DNA from: Chelatococcus sp. YT9
GTDB taxonomy: Bacteria > Pseudomonadota > Alphaproteobacteria > Rhizobiales > Beijerinckiaceae
Direction: 5' to 3'
Assembly (NCBI RefSeq): GCF_018398315.1
Contig: NZ_JAHBRW010000002.1
Span: 1,348,637-1,412,636, forward strand
DNA: 64,000 nt
Both the position numbers and the translations under genes were made by a program. Below, one piece after another: positions 55,379 through 63,781 of the stretch. The notes beneath the pieces were generated by a model that saw nothing but the letters and a program-made list of their open reading frames with translations, made no database searches and was not told where the DNA came from. Position 1 is the stretch's first letter, and the number at the start of each line of letters is the position of its first letter.

Positions 55379-55719
55379 CATACGATAACAGACGTGGGAG
55401 CTCAAAGCGCCCACGCCAACCTGTTGATCAGTTTGCGGCATGCGCGCGCTTATTTCGGCTGCAAACACGATGTGTCCTCATGGCGTCGGCCGCGGCGCCT
55501 CTGCCATGGGCTCTCTCGACCGCCCGAGTGGATCTTTATATTTGCCGGCTGTCTTGCTTAAACGGCTTACGGGAAAGGCGGACGTCTTTTCCGCGGCATG
55601 GGCGCGCGACAGTTTCGTTCGTTCGTGACAAGGTGCGTGATGCCTGGGTGGCCAACCACACTCACATGTCGCTGATGTGCGGCCCCCCTTTCCTCATCCC
55701 ATGGCAACAGGGAAGCTTG
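55379..55719. other. 341-base divergent region GntR regulator / gamma-glutamyltransferase
   Basis: No gene is supported. The reading frame of the transferase stays open upstream to 55480, but that stretch has no ribosome site and atypical composition, so I treat it as leader. No operator like 48437-48463 is visible here. Confidence 0.4.
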
Positions 55720-57309
55720 ATGGACTACGACCTCCCATATCCCTCGCAACGCTCCCCTGTGCTCGGGCGAAACATCGTCGCCACATCGCAACCGCTTGCG
55801 GCCCAGGCCGGCCTCCTGATGCTCGCGCGCGGCGGCAATGCGATTGATGCGGCCATCGCCGCCGCCATGGTGCTGACAGTCGTGGAGCCCACCGGCTGCG
55901 GTATCGGCAGCGACGCCTTTGCCATCTTGTGGGATGGCAAGGAACTGCATGGCCTCAACGCCTCCGGTCGAGCACCTGCGGCATGGACGCCGGAGCGCTT
56001 CGGGCATCTCAAGCAGATGCCGGAGCTCGGGTGGGACAGCGTAACCGTGCCGGGCGCGGTTTCGGCCTGGATCGCGCTCTGGGAGAGGTTCGGCAGTCTG
56101 CCGCTCGCGGAGATCGCGGCTCCTGCTATTGGCTACGCGCGCGACGGCTATCCTCTGAGCCCGATCATCGCGGTGCAATGGGAGCTTGGCGCCCGGCGGC
56201 TCGGCAAGGAACCGGGCTTCGCGGATGCATTTATTCCCGCAGGAGCTGTTCCCAAGGCTGGTGAGATCGTGCGGCTGCCCGATCACGCGCGGACCCTCGA
56301 GGCCATCGTGGCGAGCAAGGGGGAAGATTTCTACCGCGGCGACCTCGCGAAGCGCATGGTGGCACACAGTGCCGCCCACGGCGGTGTGATGAGCCTTGAG
56401 GATCTCGCGGAGCACAAGGTCGATTGGGTCGGAACAGTCTCACAGCGCTTCGCCGGTGCGACAGTGCATGAGATCCCGCCGAACGGGCAGGGGATCGCGG
56501 CCCTGATCGGACTTGGAATTCTCGATGCGCTCGGGATTGGAGACAAGCCGGTCGATGATATTGAAACGCTGCACCTATCGATCGAGGCGACCAAATCGGC
56601 GCTGGTCGACATCGCCGCCCACGTCTCCGATATCGATTCGATGCAGTTGCGGCCGGAGGAGTTGCTTGACCCCGCCTACATTGCGGCTCGTGCTGCGCTG
56701 ATCGATCGCAACCAGGCGGGCGATCCAGGCCACGGAGCCCCGCGATCGGGCGGCACGGTGTATCTTGCGGCCGCGGATGCCGCCGGTCGTATGGTGTCGT
56801 TCATCCAGTCCAATTTCGCCGGCTTCGGTTCGGGCGTCGTCGTGCCCGGCACCGGTATCAGCATGCAGAACAGGGGCAAGGGTTTCAGTCTGGGGCAGGG
56901 CCATCCCAATGTGGTGGCTCCACGCAAGCGCCCCTTCCATACGATCATACCCGGCTTCGCCACGGACCATGCCGGCAACCCCCTCATGGCCTTCGGCGTG
57001 ATGGGCGGCCCGATGCAGGCGCAGGGACATCTCCAGATGGCCCTGCGTATTCTGCGATATGGCCAGAACCCGCAGACGGCGGCCGACGCACCGCGCTGGC
57101 GCGTCATGCAGGGGCGCAAGGTTTCGGTGGAGGCCAACTTCAATCCCGCGCTGGTCGAGGCTTTGCGCCAGCGCGGCCATGAGGTGCTCGTCGAAACGCC
57201 GGACGCCGTGTTCGGCTTCGGTGGGGCACAGGCGATCCTGCGCGATGGCCCATTGTCCTATGTCGCCGGATCCGATCCGCGCAAGGATGGGCAGGCCGTG
57301 GCGTTCTAG
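55720..57309 (+). CDS. Gamma-glutamyltransferase family protein (Ntn hydrolase)
   Basis: A 529-residue member of the gamma-glutamyltranspeptidase family, normally a proenzyme cut before a catalytic Thr. That Thr is most likely Thr346 in SGGTVYLAAAD, giving large and small subunits of about 345 and 184 residues. Further motifs: ARGGNAIDAAIAAAMVLTVVEP, TGCGIGSDAF, and the C-terminal MGGPMQAQGHLQ. No signal peptide is apparent from the chosen start (GGGAAGCTTG before ATG 55720), unlike secreted GGT. Many such cytoplasmic homologues hydrolyse gamma-glutamyl or other amide/acyl substrates. Confidence 0.88.
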   Translation: MDYDLPYPSQRSPVLGRNIVATSQPLAAQAGLLMLARGGNAIDAAIAAAMVLTVVEPTGCGIGSDAFAILWDGKELHGLNASGRAPAAWTPERFGHLKQMPELGWDSVTVPGAVSAWIALWERFGSLPLAEIAAPAIGYARDGYPLSPIIAVQWELGARRLGKEPGFADAFIPAGAVPKAGEIVRLPDHARTLEAIVASKGEDFYRGDLAKRMVAHSAAHGGVMSLEDLAEHKVDWVGTVSQRFAGATVHEIPPNGQGIAALIGLGILDALGIGDKPVDDIETLHLSIEATKSALVDIAAHVSDIDSMQLRPEELLDPAYIAARAALIDRNQAGDPGHGAPRSGGTVYLAAADAAGRMVSFIQSNFAGFGSGVVVPGTGISMQNRGKGFSLGQGHPNVVAPRKRPFHTIIPGFATDHAGNPLMAFGVMGGPMQAQGHLQMALRILRYGQNPQTAADAPRWRVMQGRKVSVEANFNPALVEALRQRGHEVLVETPDAVFGFGGAQAILRDGPLSYVAGSDPRKDGQAVAF

Positions 57310-57728
57310 TTTCCGCTGCGCGCTCTCACAATTGTCGCCGGCCGGGTATGCGCCTGTCGGCTCCAGTTCTCACGGTCAGCCCTCCGCATGGGCTGATCGG
57401 TGTCGCACGGCAGATCCTCGTCATTATCTCGGCTCACACGGTGCAAGGCGGGATTTGAAAGTCCCCGTCACCAGCGCAGGCACGCCATCGGGGAAGGCCA
57501 AGGCTGATGAGGGCTCCTGGCGTGGCCTGCTCGAGTTCCTCGAGCAAGTCCGTCCGTCGAAGGGCTCTCCTTTAGGACGATAGGGGAACCAGCGGATGTG
57601 TTCAGGGACATCGCGCACCGCCCTGAAAGGCCGCTGCCGCCCCCGGATGACGTGATGCACGAGCGCGCGTGCGCCGGTCGCGGCGGCCGTTTCTCGCGAC
57701 GCCGTACGAAGCCGAGCTGCGCAGGGGA
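57310..57728. other. 419-base gap between convergent genes
   Basis: No gene is supported between the transferase stop and the UbiX stop. Open frames exist on both strands (57424-57753 minus) but show neither family motifs nor ribosome sites. They may be remnants. A small palindrome CTCGAG-TTC-CTCGAG lies at about 57531. Confidence 0.45.
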
Positions 57729-58328
57729 TCAGGGGGGCGCCGGTTCGCCCCATCGGCGGACCGTGCCTGCGTCGATGTCGAAGAGATCGAGAGCACGCCC
57801 CACGCTGTGGGCCACCATCTCGTCGAGGCTCTGCGGGCGCGCATAGAAGGCGGGTACGGGCGGCATAACGATGGCGCCCATTTCCGTGACCTGCGACATG
57901 CTGCGCAGATGGCCCAGGTGCAGCGGCGTTTCGCGGACCATGAGGACGAGGCGCCGGCGCTCCTTGAGAACGACATCGGCCGCGCGACTGAGCAATCCCG
58001 AGGTTACGCCGCTTGCGATTTCCGACAGGCTACGGATCGAGCAGGGCGCGACCAGCATGCCCATGGTGCGGAAGGAGCCGGAGGATATCGCGGCGCCGAT
58101 ATCCTCCGCCTTGTACACGACGCTGGCCAGGGCATGAACGTCCGCCACTTTCAGCGACATTTCATGCGCGAGCGTGATCTGCGCCGAGCGGGTCATCACG
58201 AGATGCGTCTCGATTCCGATCTGGCGCAGAATTTCCAGCGCACGCACGCCATACACGATGCCGGAAGCACCGCTGATGCCGATGATCAGCCGGCGCGTCG
58301 CCTCACCGCCGTGCGTTGCGCGCGACAT
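57729..58328 (-). CDS. ubiX: UbiX family flavin prenyltransferase
   Basis: A 199-residue flavoprotein that attaches dimethylallyl phosphate-derived carbon to FMN, making the prFMN cofactor of UbiD enzymes. Diagnostic: GISGASGIVYGVRALEILR at the N-terminus, GSFRTMGMLVAPCSIRSLSEIASG, and RRRLVLMVRETPLHLGHL near the C-terminus. It is the last gene of a leftward operon, seven bases after the binding-protein gene, that begins with a UbiD homologue beyond 63.8 kb. It may also serve the UbiD at 7.6-8.9 kb. Confidence 0.94.
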   Translation of the reverse strand: MSRATHGGEATRRLIIGISGASGIVYGVRALEILRQIGIETHLVMTRSAQITLAHEMSLKVADVHALASVVYKAEDIGAAISSGSFRTMGMLVAPCSIRSLSEIASGVTSGLLSRAADVVLKERRRLVLMVRETPLHLGHLRSMSQVTEMGAIVMPPVPAFYARPQSLDEMVAHSVGRALDLFDIDAGTVRRWGEPAPP

Positions 58329-58335
58329 GCTGCCC

Positions 58336-59334
58336 TCACGCCTTCGGCAGGAAGTCGTTGGTATAAAACACGGAGACGTCGGCCTCGGTCTTCGTGAGGC
58401 CCCCGAACTCCTTCATCAGGGTCTGCGCTTCTTCCCAGCGTTTCTTGCTGGAGTAGCCAATCCCGTGGGCCTTGGTTTCCGCGGTTTCCAGCAAGGGCGC
58501 GGTTGCCTTGAGTTTCGCCACCTCGACCTCGGCCTTGAGGCTGGGCGAGCGCTTGATCAGTGCGGCGACGGCCTCCTCCGGATGCTCGATGGCATAGCGA
58601 TAGGCCCGGATGCTGGCCTTGACGAAGCCAGCGACCACCTTCGGCGAGGAGGCGATCGTATCCTTGTGCGCGGCAATGCCGTCGCCCATGGTATCGATGC
58701 CAAAGTCCGAATAGGCGAAATACTGGACCTCGTTGTTGGTCGTTGCCGCGAGCCCAATGTAGGAATCGTTGGTGAAGCCGGTGATGGCCTGGGCGCGCTT
58801 GGCAAGGAACGTCTGGGTGCGGGTGCCGCCGTCCGATGCGACGATCTGCACGGCGTTGCGCTGCACGTTGTTCTTGGCGAGAAGCGCGTAAAGCATCGTC
58901 GTGGTCGTGTCGCCTTGCAGCGTCGCCACCACCTTGCCGACGAGGTCGGACGGCTTGGTGATATTCTGATCCTTCCAGCTGATCAGCGCGTTCGGGCTGA
59001 TCTGATAGATCTGGGCGACCGTCCGCACCGGCATGCCTTGCGCGGCGCCGAGCATGAGCGAGGGCGGATCGACGATGGTGAAGGTGTCCTGCCCGCTGGC
59101 GACGAGCTGCATGGAGGAGGTGACGCCCTTGCCCTCCAGCACTTCGACGTCGAGGCCTTCCTCCCGGTAGAAGCCCTTGTCCACGCCCAGGAGATAGGGC
59201 GAACGATGGCCGTTGTAGTTGAAGGCGAGCCGCACCGTCGCCTTGGTCAGACCTTGCGCGCGGGCGAAGCCGCCGGTGAGCCCGCAAACGCCGGCCGCCG
59301 CTGTGCCGGCAAGTAATGAACGTCTTGAAAGCAT
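58336..59334 (-). CDS. NitT/TauT-type ABC transporter substrate-binding protein
   Basis: A 332-residue periplasmic receptor of the SsuA/THI5-like family. The signal peptide has a Tat-like SRRSLL start. The mature part shows VRLAFNYNGHRSPYLLGVDKGFYREEGLDVEV. Homologues bind sulfonates, taurine, nitrate, thiamine precursors or aromatic acids such as phthalate. The UbiD/UbiX partners favour an aromatic or unsaturated carboxylate. The ATPase gene is 17 bases upstream. Confidence 0.9.
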   Translation of the reverse strand: MLSRRSLLAGTAAAGVCGLTGGFARAQGLTKATVRLAFNYNGHRSPYLLGVDKGFYREEGLDVEVLEGKGVTSSMQLVASGQDTFTIVDPPSLMLGAAQGMPVRTVAQIYQISPNALISWKDQNITKPSDLVGKVVATLQGDTTTTMLYALLAKNNVQRNAVQIVASDGGTRTQTFLAKRAQAITGFTNDSYIGLAATTNNEVQYFAYSDFGIDTMGDGIAAHKDTIASSPKVVAGFVKASIRAYRYAIEHPEEAVAALIKRSPSLKAEVEVAKLKATAPLLETAETKAHGIGYSSKKRWEEAQTLMKEFGGLTKTEADVSVFYTNDFLPKA

Positions 59335-59351
59335 GCTCTCTTACCCCTCTG

Positions 59352-60131
59352 TCAGTATTTCTTGAGAACGCCGTGGCGCTCGAAGAGATGGCGCACATGC
59401 GCCACGATCTCCACGAAACGCCGTGATTCCATGGTTTCGGGCCTGCGCGGGAAAGGCAGGTCGACCTCCACGATCTCCGCGATGCGGCCGGGACGGGGCG
59501 TCATCACCAGGACGCGCTGGGCGAGCAGGATCGCCTCCTGGATGTCGTGCGTGACGAACATCACGCTCTTGCGTTCCCTCAGCCAGAGCTGATGGAGCTC
59601 CATGACCATCTGCTCGCGCGTCAGGGCATCGAGCGCGCCGAAGGGCTCGTCCATGAGAAGGAGCGGCGGATTGTGGATGAGCGCCCGGCAGATGGACACC
59701 CGCTGGCGCATGCCGCCAGAGAGCTCGTAAGGGTATTTGTCCTCGAAACCGGCGAGGCCGACGAGCGCCAGCAAGTCGCGCGCCTTCTGCTCGTGGGCTT
59801 TCAGATCGAGCCCGCGGATCTGCGGCTGGATCATGACATTGTCGAGCACCCGCCGCCAGTCAAGCAGGACATCGCTCTGGAAGACGATGCCGATATCGGT
59901 CACCGGCCGATCGATGCGCCGGCCCGCCTGTTCGACCGTTCCGGAGGTCGGAAATTCGAGCCCCGAGGCGAGCGACAGCAACGTACTCTTGCCGCAGCCG
60001 CTCGGCCCGAGAATGGAGAGAAACTCGCCCTCGGCAATACGGAAATCGATGCCGTCCAGGGCCTGGACCGGCCCGCTCGCGGTGCGGTAGACCTTGCCGA
60101 CTTCGGTCAGCGCGAGTGCGGGCGCGGTCAT
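59352..60131 (-). CDS. NitT/TauT-type ABC transporter ATPase
   Basis: A 259-residue ABC ATPase of the SsuB/TauB group: Walker A GPSGCGKST, Q-loop FQSDVLLDWR, signature LSGGMRQRVSICRAL, Walker B LLMDEPFGALD and H-loop VTHDIQEAI. ATG 60131 overlaps the permease stop (ATGA); an in-frame ATG at 60170 would lie inside the permease gene. Confidence 0.93.
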   Translation of the reverse strand: MTAPALALTEVGKVYRTASGPVQALDGIDFRIAEGEFLSILGPSGCGKSTLLSLASGLEFPTSGTVEQAGRRIDRPVTDIGIVFQSDVLLDWRRVLDNVMIQPQIRGLDLKAHEQKARDLLALVGLAGFEDKYPYELSGGMRQRVSICRALIHNPPLLLMDEPFGALDALTREQMVMELHQLWLRERKSVMFVTHDIQEAILLAQRVLVMTPRPGRIAEIVEVDLPFPRRPETMESRRFVEIVAHVRHLFERHGVLKKY

Positions 60132-60910
60132 TGCCCGCCTCCGTGCTTCAGACGCTGCGACACGTGCCAAGGCAGCGCCCAGCGCTCGACCCGGTCGACG
60201 ATCGCGAACAGGGCGACGCCCATGAGGCTCAGAACGACGAGCACGGTGAAGGACAGAGTAATGTCGAGCGAGCCGTTAGCGACGATGAGCTGGTAGCCGA
60301 GGCCGCGGTCGGCGGCCACGAATTCGCCGACGATGGCCCCGACGATGGCGAGCGTGCTCGCGACCTTGACGCCGGCGAAGATATGCGGCAGTGCCGCCGG
60401 GACCTGGAAATTCACGAAGGTCTGCCAGCGCGAGGCGCCCATGGAGCGCGCAAGCCAGCTGACTTCCTTCGGTGCCGAGCGGAAGCCGACCAGCGAATCG
60501 ACGACGATCGGGAAGAAGCAGATCAGGAAGGCGATGAGAACCTTCGGCATGAGGCCGAAGCCGAACCACACCACGAGCAACGGCGCGATGGCGACCTTAG
60601 GAATGGTCTGCGAGGCCACGAGCACGGGGTAGAGCATCCGCTCCGCAATACGGATCTGGGCAAGAAGCGCCGCAAGCGGAATGCTGATGACGATCGCGAG
60701 CAGAAACCCGATCACCACCTCGATGGTCGTGGCCCCGAAGTGATAGAGGATCGAGTCCCAATCCGTGAAGAGACGCTGCGCGATCGCCGAGGGCGGCGGC
60801 AGGAGATAGGCCGGGACGCCACCAATCCGCACACCGGCTTCCCAGAGGACGAGAATAAGAACGCCAACGATGGGACCATCGAGCGAGGTAGGAATGCGAA
60901 ATTGGTCCAT
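60128..60910 (-). CDS. NitT/TauT-type ABC transporter permease
   Basis: A 260-residue inner-membrane protein with six helices and the coupling loop RSMGASRWQTFVNFQVPAALPHIFAG, characteristic of SsuC/TauC-type permeases. It lies 17 bases after the PLP enzyme gene and overlaps the ATPase gene by four bases. Confidence 0.93.
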   Translation of the reverse strand: MDQFRIPTSLDGPIVGVLILVLWEAGVRIGGVPAYLLPPPSAIAQRLFTDWDSILYHFGATTIEVVIGFLLAIVISIPLAALLAQIRIAERMLYPVLVASQTIPKVAIAPLLVVWFGFGLMPKVLIAFLICFFPIVVDSLVGFRSAPKEVSWLARSMGASRWQTFVNFQVPAALPHIFAGVKVASTLAIVGAIVGEFVAADRGLGYQLIVANGSLDITLSFTVLVVLSLMGVALFAIVDRVERWALPWHVSQRLKHGGGQ

Positions 60911-60927
60911 GATGCCTCCAAGACCTC

Positions 60928-62028
60928 CTAAGCGATGGTCCGGATGGCCGCAACGAGTCTCTCGTTGTCCGCCCGTGCGCGTAGTGACACTCTCAGCGAG
61001 CGGTGGCGCTCCAGCCCGCGGAATGAAGTTGCGTCAGCGACGACGATACCCTGCGCGGCAAGAGCCTCGGCCGCGACAGCGGAAGTGTGATGGGCCAGAT
61101 CCATCAGGATCATGTTGGCGTTGCTGCCGCGAATGGAGATGCCGGGGATCGCCTCTATGGCCGTGATGAAGAAGTCTTTCTCCGCTGCGAAAGTGGCTTT
61201 GCAGCGTGCGAGGAATTCTTCGTCCGCAAGCGCAGCCACCGCCGCATCCACGGAAGGGACGGCAAGGTTGAAAGGCGGACGCCCGACCTCGGCGACGGCG
61301 ACAAGCTGGGGATCGGCCACGGCATAGCCGATGCGCAGGCCCGCCAAGCCGAAATATTTGGAGAAGGTACGCATCACCACGACGTTGCGTAGGCGCTTCG
61401 GCAGGGCCATCGCGCCGTCCTCGACCGGATTGATCAAGGCCTCGTCGACCACGAAGATCGTGTCCCCGTGGCGGGTCGCGAGATCGGCGATGGTCTCGAC
61501 CGCAAAACGTTCGCCGGTCGGGTTATTCGGCGAACAGATGAAGGCAAGCGCTATGGTTTCCCGTGCAAGCGCCGCATCGAAGGCCGCGAGATCCGTCTTT
61601 TCCGGCGACGGGCTCTCGACGGCGACGACACGGCAGCCGCGCAGGTTGGCTTCCAGTTCGTAGCGCGGAAAGGTCGGCAGATGCACCAGCACCGCGCAGC
61701 CTTCGCTCGTCCAGGCATGGATCAGGAGCTTGATGACGTCGTCGAGGCCGGCGCCGAAGAAGAGCATGTCTTCCGGCACATCATGCCGCAGCGCCACAGC
61801 TTGGCGGAGCCGGCCGAACCGCAGGTCCGGATAGAGATGACACGAGCCCAGCGCGGCTTGGGCCGCAGCGATCGCCGCCTTGGGCGGGCCGAACGGATTG
61901 ATGTTCAGGGAGAAGTCGAGAATCTCGGCGGGATCGAGGCCATGCCGGGCGGCGATGGTCGCGACCGATGTCTCGGCCTCGTAGAGCCTGACCGAGGCAA
62001 ATTCTGCATTGCGGGGATTGAGCGTCAC
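60928..62028 (-). CDS. PLP-dependent aminotransferase, HisC/CobD-like
   Basis: A 366-residue fold-type I PLP enzyme. Seen: ILDFSLNINPFGPP, YPDLRFGRLRQAVA, FICSPNNPTG (Asn contacting PLP), FVVDEALI and the Schiff-base lysine in TFSKYFGLAGLRIGYA. This matches the histidinol-phosphate aminotransferase/threonine-phosphate decarboxylase (CobD) branch. No histidine or cobalamin genes are near, so a catabolic transamination or decarboxylation of an amino acid is more likely. The start overlaps the previous gene (ATGA). Confidence 0.88.
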   Translation of the reverse strand: MTLNPRNAEFASVRLYEAETSVATIAARHGLDPAEILDFSLNINPFGPPKAAIAAAQAALGSCHLYPDLRFGRLRQAVALRHDVPEDMLFFGAGLDDVIKLLIHAWTSEGCAVLVHLPTFPRYELEANLRGCRVVAVESPSPEKTDLAAFDAALARETIALAFICSPNNPTGERFAVETIADLATRHGDTIFVVDEALINPVEDGAMALPKRLRNVVVMRTFSKYFGLAGLRIGYAVADPQLVAVAEVGRPPFNLAVPSVDAAVAALADEEFLARCKATFAAEKDFFITAIEAIPGISIRGSNANMILMDLAHHTSAVAAEALAAQGIVVADATSFRGLERHRSLRVSLRARADNERLVAAIRTIA

Positions 62029-62747
62029 GCCAGGAGCCTCCCGTAACCCTGGAGTTGTGGTGCGATGTCAAGCGCCCGGAAGATGCCCCAGAGCGTGACC
62101 TGGTTGCTGGTCAGCACCGGCTTGCCGAGTTCCGCTTCCAGGGCGCCTGCCACTTCCAGCGCCCGGAAGTCCGTGCAGCTCACGAAGACTGCCTCGCTGT
62201 CAGGTGTGTTGGTGGCGCGCACGAGGGCCGCCACCTCGGCGGGGGACACCTCACGGATCGCCTTGCCGGAAAGTCCGAGCCCGCGCACGGCCGTGACTTC
62301 GATGCCATGGCTCAGGAGAAAGCGGCTCTCAGCCTCGTTGATCACGTCGAGATAGGGCGTCGCCAGTGCCACGCGCCGCAAGCCGAGAGCCGAGCAGGCC
62401 TCGATGATGGCCCGCGATGTCGCGACCACCGGGCAGCCGGTGACACTGCCGATGGTCTCGATCTGCCGCGCGAGGCCGGCCTCGCCGTCGATGAAGCTGC
62501 CGCTCGTGCAGGCGAAGGCAACGACCTCGGGAGAGACTGAGGCGATGAGTGCGGCCGCCGCGGCGACGCCTTCATTCATCGCGCGCAAACCTTCGGGAGT
62601 GGTCTCGCGCAGCATCACGCGGGTGGCGTGGAACGTCAGGCCGGGCGGGGCCACGGCGGCGCAGTCAGGCTCGATGACGGCATTGACGGAGGGGATGATG
62701 AGCCCCACCCGGCGCGCGCTATCCGGCCTTGCGGACGCAGTTTTCAT
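62025..62747 (-). CDS. Asp/Glu racemase superfamily protein, maleate isomerase/arylmalonate decarboxylase-like
   Basis: A 240-residue two-domain protein. The two active-site cysteines are visible in AFACTSGSFIDG and VFVSCTDFRALE. The N-terminal VGLIIPSVNAVIEPDC is typical of maleate cis-trans isomerases and arylmalonate decarboxylases. Members isomerise, racemise or decarboxylate small dicarboxylates by Cys chemistry. It overlaps both neighbours by four bases. With UbiD and DUF4392 in the same operon, an unusual dicarboxylate or amino-dicarboxylate route is implied. Confidence 0.88.
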   Translation of the reverse strand: MKTASARPDSARRVGLIIPSVNAVIEPDCAAVAPPGLTFHATRVMLRETTPEGLRAMNEGVAAAAALIASVSPEVVAFACTSGSFIDGEAGLARQIETIGSVTGCPVVATSRAIIEACSALGLRRVALATPYLDVINEAESRFLLSHGIEVTAVRGLGLSGKAIREVSPAEVAALVRATNTPDSEAVFVSCTDFRALEVAGALEAELGKPVLTSNQVTLWGIFRALDIAPQLQGYGRLLA

Positions 62748-63781
62748 CTCAGTTTCTGCCAGGAGGTCTGGTAGCCGGCAATGTTGCCGCTTTCGCGCTG
62801 GCTCAGCACGACGAGGGAGCGCAGGAGATCCACCAGCGCGGCGTTCGTGCGGGCATCGGTGCCGTCCACATAGAGGCGGAGCTGGCCGCCGACAGGGTCG
62901 ATCGCGCCAGCGCGCACGCAGGCCTCGATCAGCCGGACTTCCTCGGCGCCATCATGGAAGGCGGCGTCATTGCCGGTGAGCGCGGCGAGGCAGGCGGCGA
63001 TGCCATAGGCGCCCCAGTTGGAGATATTGGCAATGACGGCGACATCCGCCGGCTGGACCGCCGCGATGGTCTCGCCGAGCGGCACCTCGCGCCGCACATC
63101 ATCGGCGACGATGCCCATGCCGAGCTCGTTGCCAAGATCGCCCACCCCGATGGTCGGAATACCGCGCTTGCGCGCCTCGGCGAAGAGGATGTCGGTCTTG
63201 GCCGTGAAGGACGAAATCTCGAAGCCGCCGCCACCGTGATATTCGCCGTCGCTGCCGGCGCCCGGCCGCTCCACGGCGACCAGGGCTTTCGGCTGCAGGC
63301 GATCGAGAAGCGCGATCGCCGCGGTCTCCGCCTCGGCGGCATCCACGGGAAACCCGACGAGTGCGCAACGATTGCGGCCGGAATGGAGTTCGTCGAGGGA
63401 GGCCGGGATGAGCCCGGTCGTCGCGAAACAAGCCTCCATGCAGGGCACGACCGAGTCCTCGGACACGCCGACCGGGATAGCCCCGAGGCTGACGGCGAGG
63501 GCCTTGGCGATGACCGCGGCGCCGATCGGCCCGTCGGTCTCCGGCCGGTCATAGCCGCGCATGATGAAGCCCGAGAGCACGAGCACCGCGTCGCCTTCGC
63601 CGACGTTGTCAGCGAGCAGCCGGCTCGCGGCGAGCGTCAGCGGCTGGCCTCCAGCCTTCTCACGGGCCGAGGCGTACAGCTTGAGCAGCGGAATGCCCTT
63701 GAGGATCGTCCAGTTCGACATCGGCGCCGTGACGAGGTGGTCAAGGGCCTCGCCGATCCGCTCAATACTAATGCCCGACAT
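62744..63781 (-). CDS. DUF4392 protein, D-glutamate cyclase C-domain-like
   Basis: A 345-residue protein of the DUF4392 family, homologous to the C-terminal part of mammalian D-glutamate cyclase (DGLUCY), which makes 5-oxo-D-proline from D-glutamate. Family motifs seen: RGYDRPETDGPIGAAVIAKA, VERPGAGSDGEYHGGGG and GVGDLGNELGMG, the last two likely forming the metal/substrate site. ATG 63781 overlaps the upstream UbiD stop by 14 bases. Whether the bacterial protein cyclises D-glutamate or acts on another substrate is unknown; its operon partners are not typical D-amino-acid genes except the racemase-fold protein. Confidence 0.82.
   Translation of the reverse strand: MSGISIERIGEALDHLVTAPMSNWTILKGIPLLKLYASAREKAGGQPLTLAASRLLADNVGEGDAVLVLSGFIMRGYDRPETDGPIGAAVIAKALAVSLGAIPVGVSEDSVVPCMEACFATTGLIPASLDELHSGRNRCALVGFPVDAAEAETAAIALLDRLQPKALVAVERPGAGSDGEYHGGGGFEISSFTAKTDILFAEARKRGIPTIGVGDLGNELGMGIVADDVRREVPLGETIAAVQPADVAVIANISNWGAYGIAACLAALTGNDAAFHDGAEEVRLIEACVRAGAIDPVGGQLRLYVDGTDARTNAALVDLLRSLVVLSQRESGNIAGYQTSWQKLR

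Noticed and set aside
57424-57753. 109-residue minus-strand open frame after ubiX
   Set aside because: No ribosome site and no family motif; it overlaps the ubiX 3' end. A decayed gene cannot be excluded.
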